Source: Acidimicrobiaceae bacterium
GTDB lineage: Bacteria; Actinomycetota; Acidimicrobiia; Acidimicrobiales; Palsa-688
Length of the DNA: 9,730 nucleotides
Assembly: GCA_009785715.1 (NCBI GenBank)
Contig: WQVT01000049.1
Location: 1 to 9,730, forward strand
Direction: 5' to 3'
Shown: positions 5,972-9,730 of the stretch, piece after piece
Layout: the number at the start of each line of letters is the position of its first letter
Position numbering within the stretch: the stretch's first letter is position 1
Notes under the pieces: generated by a model
Database searches by the model: none
Seen by the model: only the letters and a program-made list of their open reading frames with translations
Told to the model about the DNA's origin: nothing
Made by a program: the position numbers and the translations under genes

Positions 5972-6541
5972 TCAGCTGCTGGCTCTGGGCGCGTGGCCGT
6001 TGGTGCGGGGGCAGGCGTGACCGGTCGGGTCGATCGGGTTGCCGCACAGCGGACACATCGGTCTCCCGGCGGCGACGAGCTGGGCGGAGCGGATGATCAA
6101 GGAGGCGGCCTGGTCGCGGGTGATGGCGATACGGGCGATTCCCTCGTCGCCCGACAGCTCGTCGCCTGGCTCGTCTCCTTCGAGGCCCGGTGGTTCTTCC
6201 GGAGGTGGGGGCTCCTCGACGGCCGCGGAGACCTCTTCGGCGACGATGACGATCCGGTCGAGGGTCGTGTCGTAGGACAGCTGCATGTCCCCGACGGGCC
6301 ACTCGGCGAGCACCGGTTCCTCCAGGTCGGCGGCGTCCGATGCCGGGCTCTCGGCGGCGGGGAGGTCGGAGAGCATCTCGGCCAGGAGCTGGGCGAGGGC
6401 CGCTACCTGCTGCTTCTCCAGCTTGAGGGTGACGAGCTGGCCGGCCTGACGGATCTGCAGGTAGAAGGTCCGCTGCCCGGGCTCGCCGACGGTGCCGACG
6501 GTGATCCGCTCGACGTCGGAGAACTCGAATGACGCGCTCAC
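5972..6541 (-). CDS. DUF3090-family protein with zinc ribbon
   Basis: DUF3090 (TIGR03847) protein of 189 aa and unknown function, the middle member of the conserved trio. The N-terminal part (1-60) holds strands that include GEPGQRTFYLQIRQAG and a helix of the type EKQQVAALAQLLAEML. A second block has TLDRIVIVAEE (93-103). An acidic, proline-rich linker runs from 104 to 134 (EEPPPPEEPP, DEPGDELSGDEG). After IARIAITRDQAASLI comes a C-terminal zinc ribbon: C163-P-L-C166 and C177, with H175 and H183 as possible fourth ligands. The GTG at 6541 overlaps the phosphomutase stop as GTGA, with GAGG 5 nt upstream, so translation is coupled. The small ribbon suggests a binding or adaptor role rather than catalysis; this is inference. 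Confidence 0.88.
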   Translation of the reverse strand: MSASFEFSDVERITVGTVGEPGQRTFYLQIRQAGQLVTLKLEKQQVAALAQLLAEMLSDLPAAESPASDAADLEEPVLAEWPVGDMQLSYDTTLDRIVIVAEEVSAAVEEPPPPEEPPGLEGDEPGDELSGDEGIARIAITRDQAASLIIRSAQLVAAGRPMCPLCGNPIDPTGHACPRTNGHAPRASS

Positions 6542-7293
6542 GATGGCCTCAGCTCTTTCAGCGACCCGGTCGAGTTGACGGCCAGCACCGTCGGGCCGGC
6601 GGGCCCGTAGCTGATCGCCGTGACCGAGCACGGGGAGATCACGATCCGCTGAAACAGGTCGAGGTGTGTGCCGAGCGCTGCGGCCACGACCGCTTTGATC
6701 GGATCGGCGTGCGACACGGCGACGATCGCCTCTCCGGAGTGCGCCGCCACGAGGGCTGCGGTGGTCTCCACCATCCGGGCCTGCATCCCGCTGAACGACT
6801 CGCCGCCGGGGAACTGGAACCCGCTCGGGTAACGCTGGACGGTGGTCCACTCGGGCTTCTTGGCGAGGGTCTTGAGCTCGGCCCCGGTCCACTCGCCGAA
6901 GTCGCATTCGATCAGGCCCCTCCGAACGGCCACCCGGAGACCGAGGGCTGCCGCAATCGGCGCGGCCGTCTCGCGGGTCCGCTCCATCGGCGAGGCGTAG
7001 ACCGCGGTCAGCCGCATGCCCTGGGGCCCCGGACGCTGCCGGACGCGCGGGGGAGGCGATGGCGGCGGTGCCGATTGCTCGACCCAGAGAGCGAGACGTT
7101 CCGCCACCCGCTTTGCCTGGTCGCGCCCGGCATCCGAGAGGTGCAGCCCCGGCGCCCGGCCGGGCAGCACCTGCCCGGTGGTGGGGGTCGTGCCATGTCG
7201 GACGAAGAGCACCAACGTGGGTGGCGTCTGCTTGGCCCGGGCACGCTGATTGACCCGGACACCCTGGGCGGGGGACGTCTGCGTTCCTGGCAT
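6538..7293 (-). CDS. MSMEG_4193-type histidine phosphatase/phosphomutase
   Basis: Histidine phosphatase superfamily (phosphoglycerate-mutase-like) protein, 251 aa. LFVRHGTTPTTG (29-40) carries the phospho-accepting H33. The second basic site is SPMERTRETA (101-110). E129 in LIECDFGEWTG is the likely proton donor, and SHADPIK (194-200) contains the second catalytic His, H195. This matches the MSMEG_4193 family (TIGR03848), proposed as a phosphomutase because a kinase-like gene always travels with it; plain phosphatase activity is equally possible. A proline- and arginine-rich insert at 75-91 separates the two halves. The start is uncertain: the ATG at 7293 lacks a ribosome-binding site, a GTG at 7338 would overlap the divergent gene, and TTG or GTG codons exist just before the RHG strand. 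The gene heads the trio operon. Confidence 0.88.
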   Translation of the reverse strand: MPGTQTSPAQGVRVNQRARAKQTPPTLVLFVRHGTTPTTGQVLPGRAPGLHLSDAGRDQAKRVAERLALWVEQSAPPPSPPPRVRQRPGPQGMRLTAVYASPMERTRETAAPIAAALGLRVAVRRGLIECDFGEWTGAELKTLAKKPEWTTVQRYPSGFQFPGGESFSGMQARMVETTAALVAAHSGEAIVAVSHADPIKAVVAAALGTHLDLFQRIVISPCSVTAISYGPAGPTVLAVNSTGSLKELRPS

Positions 7294-7304
7294 CTTCGGC
7301 GGGC

Positions 7305-7314
7305 AACCTACCGT
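7305..7314. promoter_or_regulatory. Overlapping divergent -10 elements
   Basis: The sequence AACCTACCGT contains TACCGT on the plus strand (7309-7314) and TAGGTT on the minus strand (7305-7310), both TAnnnT and sharing the central TA. The plus element ends 6 nt before the GTG at 7321, the spacing expected for a leaderless message. The minus element ends 11 nt before the ATG at 7293. Good -35 hexamers are not evident on either side. Confidence 0.35.
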
Positions 7315-7320
7315 GTTTGC

Positions 7321-8073
7321 GTGGCTGCCGTCTCTCACTCTCCGAACACCCAGCCGTCGAAGCGGCGATCGGGCCGCCCCTCATCCGCCACGCTGGGCGA
7401 GCTGACCGCCGAGATCGTCGCGTGCCGGGCCTGCCCCCGGCTCGTGGCGTGGCGGGAGCAGGTAGCCGCCGAACGTCGGGCCGCGTACCGGGGCGAGGAG
7501 TACTGGGGGCGCCCGATCCCCGGATTCGGCGATCCGGCGGCGCGGGTCGCGATCGTGGGCCTGGCCCCGGCGGCCCACGGCGGCAACCGCACGGGGCGGG
7601 TGTTCACCGGGGACCGCTCGGGAGACTGGCTCTTCGGCGCGCTGTATCGGGCCGGCCTGGCGAACCAACCGACCAGCACCGGACCCGGGGATGGCCTCGA
7701 GCTGACCGGCGCGTACATCCTCGCCGTCGTGCGCTGCGCCCCGCCGGCCAACAAGCCGACGACCGAGGAGAGGGACCGTTGCCTGCCGTTCCTCCGCCGG
7801 GAGCTGGCGCTGCTCGATTCGGTCCGGGTCGTCGTCGTGCTCGGGGACTTCGCCTACCGGGCGATGGCCGGCGAGCTAGGGGTGCGTCCGCGCCCCCGCT
7901 TCGGCCATGGCGTCGAGGTGGCGGCCGGGGATCGAACCATCGTCTGCTCCTATCACCCGAGCCAGCAGAACACCTTCACCGGCCGGCTCACGGAGCCCAT
8001 GCTCGATGCCGTGTTCGCCAGGGCCCGGACCCTCGCAGAGGGTCCCCCGGTGGAGCCGGAGGGCGAGGGATGA
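7321..8073 (+). CDS. udgB: Family 5 uracil-DNA glycosylase (UDGb)
   Basis: Removes uracil and some other deaminated bases from DNA in base-excision repair. From the GTG at 7321 it has 250 aa. Motif A, GLAPAAHGGNRTGRVFTGD (80-98), is the family 5 form, which lacks the catalytic Asp/Asn of families 1 and 4. The second motif is HPSQQNTFTGRL (212-223). C35 and C38 (CRACPRL), with C139 and C154, are placed to hold the [4Fe-4S] cluster. The frame runs open far upstream, but that part lies antisense to the phosphatase gene. No Shine-Dalgarno sequence precedes the GTG, which fits a leaderless transcript. It faces away from the phosphomutase gene with 27 nt between start codons, and its stop overlaps the next start as ATGA. 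The C-terminal end PPVEPEGEG is low-complexity. Confidence 0.92.
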   Translation: MAAVSHSPNTQPSKRRSGRPSSATLGELTAEIVACRACPRLVAWREQVAAERRAAYRGEEYWGRPIPGFGDPAARVAIVGLAPAAHGGNRTGRVFTGDRSGDWLFGALYRAGLANQPTSTGPGDGLELTGAYILAVVRCAPPANKPTTEERDRCLPFLRRELALLDSVRVVVVLGDFAYRAMAGELGVRPRPRFGHGVEVAAGDRTIVCSYHPSQQNTFTGRLTEPMLDAVFARARTLAEGPPVEPEGEG

Positions 8074-9002
8074 AGGTCGTCATCGACTGTGATCCCGGCC
8101 ACGACGACGCCGTGGCGATCCTGCTGGCCGCCGGCCACCCGGACGTGGACGTGCTCGGGATTACCACCGTCGCCGGCAACCAGACCCTCGAGCGGGTCAC
8201 GACCAACGCCTGCGTGGCGGCCACCGTTGCCGGCCTCCGGGACGTCCCGGTCGTGGCCGGGAGCAACGGGCCGCTGCTCCGCCGCCTCCGTATCGCGGAC
8301 TCGATCCACGGCGAGTCGGGCCTCGACGGCCCGGCGCCTATCGAACCGACCGTGCACCCCGCCGCCGGGCACGCGGTCGACTTCATCATCGATACCGTCC
8401 TCGCCCAGCCCGGTGAGGTGACGCTGGTGGCGCTCGGACCGTTGACGAACGTGGCTATCGCGCTGCGTAAGGCCCCCGCACTGGCTCAGGCCGTCGACCG
8501 GATCTCGATCATGGGTGGGTCGTGGACCAGAGGCAACATGACGCCGGCCGCAGAGTTCAACGTCTGGGCCGACCCGGAGGCGGCGGCGGTGGTCTTCGGC
8601 GCCCCCTGGGACCTCACCATGGTCGGCCTGGACGTCACCCATCAGGCGCTGTACACCGACGAGGTCGCAGCCCGCTTCGAGGGCCTCGCCAGCCCGGCGG
8701 CCCGCTGGCTCGGGGAGCTGATGGCCTTCTACCGCGACACGAACCGGGCCGTCCATCAGATGGGTGCGCCGCCTGTGCACGACCCGTGCGCGCTGGCGGC
8801 GGTGATCGATCCCTCGATCGTCCCGACCCGCGAGGCAAGGGTCGACGTCGAGACCGCCGGCACCCACACGGCCGGGATGACCGTGGTCGACTTCGGTCGC
8901 CGGGCCGACGCCGGCTCGCACCACGTGGGCGTGGGGCTCGAGGCAGACGCGTTCTGGTCCCTCCTGGCGAACGCTGTCGCCGCCCTGCCGCTCGAGCGCT
9001 GA
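8070..9002 (+). CDS. Pyrimidine-type nucleoside hydrolase (IUNH family)
   Basis: Inosine-uridine nucleoside hydrolase family, 310 aa, hydrolysing a ribonucleoside to ribose and base in salvage. VIDCDPGHDDAVAILLA (4-20) provides the Ca2+-binding aspartates D8, D12 and D13. The DCDPGHDDA wording is that of the RihA/RihB pyrimidine-preferring enzymes rather than DTDPG forms. Further substrate and metal residues are N37 in TTVAGNQ, H80 in SIHGESGLDG, NMTPAAEFNVWADPEAA (156-172), and H237-D238 in VHDPCAL. The set is complete, so the enzyme should be active. The ATG overlaps the glycosylase stop by 4 nt and has GGAGGG 6 nt upstream, which fixes the start and implies co-translation. Substrate preference is inferred from one motif only. 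Confidence 0.92.
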   Translation: MKVVIDCDPGHDDAVAILLAAGHPDVDVLGITTVAGNQTLERVTTNACVAATVAGLRDVPVVAGSNGPLLRRLRIADSIHGESGLDGPAPIEPTVHPAAGHAVDFIIDTVLAQPGEVTLVALGPLTNVAIALRKAPALAQAVDRISIMGGSWTRGNMTPAAEFNVWADPEAAAVVFGAPWDLTMVGLDVTHQALYTDEVAARFEGLASPAARWLGELMAFYRDTNRAVHQMGAPPVHDPCALAAVIDPSIVPTREARVDVETAGTHTAGMTVVDFGRRADAGSHHVGVGLEADAFWSLLANAVAALPLER

Positions 9003-9010
9003 GCCCGGGG

Positions 9011-9080
9011 CCCGGCGTAGCTTGACCAGACGCCGGGCAAGCCCGGCGTAGCTCGACCAGACGCCGGGCAAGCCCGGCGT
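9011..9080. repeat. 31-bp tandem hairpin repeat
   Basis: Two copies of a 31-bp unit (9011-9041 and 9042-9072) differ only at one base (T/C at 9023/9054). They are followed by the first 8 bases of a third copy (9073-9080). Each unit folds as CCCGGCGT/ACGCCGGG, 8 bp around an 11-nt loop AGCTYGACCAG. Alternatively the end of one unit pairs with the start of the next, ACGCCGGGC-AA-GCCCGGCGT (9 bp). These two sets of hairpins exclude each other. The repeat lies between the nucleoside hydrolase stop and the mmsA ATG. Confidence 0.8.
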
Positions 9081-9095
9081 CGTAGTGTCGGGGGC

Positions 9096-9730
9096 ATGGT
9101 CACCCGTATCAGCCACTGGATCGAGGGTCGGTCCGTCCCCGGCACGTCCGGCCGGACCGGGCCCGTGTTCAATCCCGCCACCGGCGAGGAGATCGGCGCC
9201 GTCGACTTTGCCTCCGCCGCCGAGGTGGACGGCGTCGTCGCCGGCGCCGGCGCCGCGGGAGCGGAGTGGGGCAACACCTCGCTCTCGCGTCGGGCAGGCG
9301 TCCTCTTCAAGTTCCGGGAACTGCTGAGCTCCCACACGTCCGACCTCGCCGCCATCGTCACCCGCGAGCACGGGAAGGTCCTCTCCGACGCGGCCGGTGA
9401 GGTCGCCCGGGGCCTCGAGAACGTCGAGTTCGCGACCGGCGTCCTCCAGCTGCTGAAGGGCGGCTACTCCGAGCAGGTGTCGACCGGGGTGGACGTGTAT
9501 TCGATCCGCCAGCCCCTCGGCGTCGTAGCCGGGATCACGCCCTTCAATTTCCCCGTGATGGTGCCGCTGTGGATGTGCGCCAACGCCATCGCATGCGGGA
9601 ACGCCTTCGTGCTCAAGCCGAGCGAGAAGGACCCGTCGGCGTCGCTCTTCCTGGCGCAACTGTGGCAGGAGGCCGGGCTCCCCGACGGCGTGTTCAGCGT
9701 CGTCCAGGGCGACAAGGAGGCGGTGGACGC
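9096..9730 (+). CDS. mmsA: Methylmalonate-semialdehyde dehydrogenase, 5' part
   Basis: CoA-acylating aldehyde dehydrogenase that converts methylmalonate semialdehyde or malonate semialdehyde to propionyl-CoA or acetyl-CoA with NAD+, in valine and myo-inositol catabolism. Only 211 codons of about 500 are inside the window; the frame is open at the right edge. The N-terminus ISHWIEGRSVPGTSGRTGPV and NPATGEEIG are typical. ENVEFATGVLQLLKGGYSEQ (108-127) and the VDVYSIRQPLGV stretch (132-143) distinguish MmsA from other ALDHs. TPFNFP (148-153) carries the oxyanion-hole Asn, N151. VLKPSE (172-177) carries the NAD-binding Lys, K174. The catalytic cysteine lies beyond the window. The ATG at 9096 follows GGGGG closely, a weak ribosome-binding site, and the upstream hairpin repeat ends 15 nt before it. 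Confidence 0.93.
   Translation, partial: MVTRISHWIEGRSVPGTSGRTGPVFNPATGEEIGAVDFASAAEVDGVVAGAGAAGAEWGNTSLSRRAGVLFKFRELLSSHTSDLAAIVTREHGKVLSDAAGEVARGLENVEFATGVLQLLKGGYSEQVSTGVDVYSIRQPLGVVAGITPFNFPVMVPLWMCANAIACGNAFVLKPSEKDPSASLFLAQLWQEAGLPDGVFSVVQGDKEAVD

Noticed and set aside
9011..9080. CRISPR array
   Set aside because: The 31-bp units are directly adjacent with no unique spacers, and no cas gene is present.
7953..9659. 568-aa minus-strand open frame
   Set aside because: It lies opposite the nucleoside hydrolase and mmsA, both unmistakable on the plus strand, and its composition (His, Arg, Gly, Asp) is that of an antisense frame.

Overview
The window is GC-rich, almost fully coding DNA with GTG starts, 4-nt stop/start overlaps and a gene set typical of Actinobacteria: a WhiB1-type regulator, a SigB/F/G-type sigma factor with a short RsbW-like anti-sigma factor, and the actinobacterial trio MSMEG_4193-type phosphomutase / DUF3090 / SCO1664-type kinase. 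A deep-branching lineage such as Acidimicrobiia would fit, but that placement is an inference. I see no phage, CRISPR, tRNA or rRNA genes. Layout, left to right. Positions 1-243 hold no convincing gene, only direct repeats (50-85) with an inverted partial copy at 1-15, a long 14-bp inverted repeat (100-168) and a probable whiB1 terminator. Positions 244-3169 are four minus-strand genes, in transcription order rsbW-like, sigF-like, a YegS/diacylglycerol-kinase-family lipid kinase, and whiB1. The 309-nt whiB1 upstream region holds a near-consensus CRP-type site, and a SigF-like promoter candidate precedes rsbW. Positions 3366-5142 are the plus-strand electron transfer flavoprotein pair etfB-etfA. 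Convergent to it (5187-7293, minus) is the three-gene cluster phosphomutase, then DUF3090 zinc-ribbon protein, then SCO1664 kinase-like protein. Divergent from that cluster, with only 27 nt between start codons, are a family-5 uracil-DNA glycosylase and a nucleoside hydrolase joined by an ATGA overlap (7321-9002). A 31-bp tandem hairpin repeat then precedes the 5' part of a methylmalonate-semialdehyde dehydrogenase (mmsA), cut by the window end. How the genes work together. The left block looks like a stress and redox regulatory unit: partner-switch control of an alternative sigma factor, membrane lipid phosphorylation, and an Fe-S WhiB regulator probably under cAMP-CRP control. etfBA and mmsA belong to acyl-CoA and branched-chain amino acid oxidation: EtfAB takes electrons from acyl-CoA dehydrogenases, and MmsA makes propionyl- or acetyl-CoA in valine and inositol breakdown. 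The glycosylase and hydrolase both cleave N-glycosidic bonds. The least understood item is the kinase-like / phosphomutase / zinc-ribbon trio, a conserved system of unknown substrate. The junctions also carry several unrelated short tandem duplications, most with hairpin potential.
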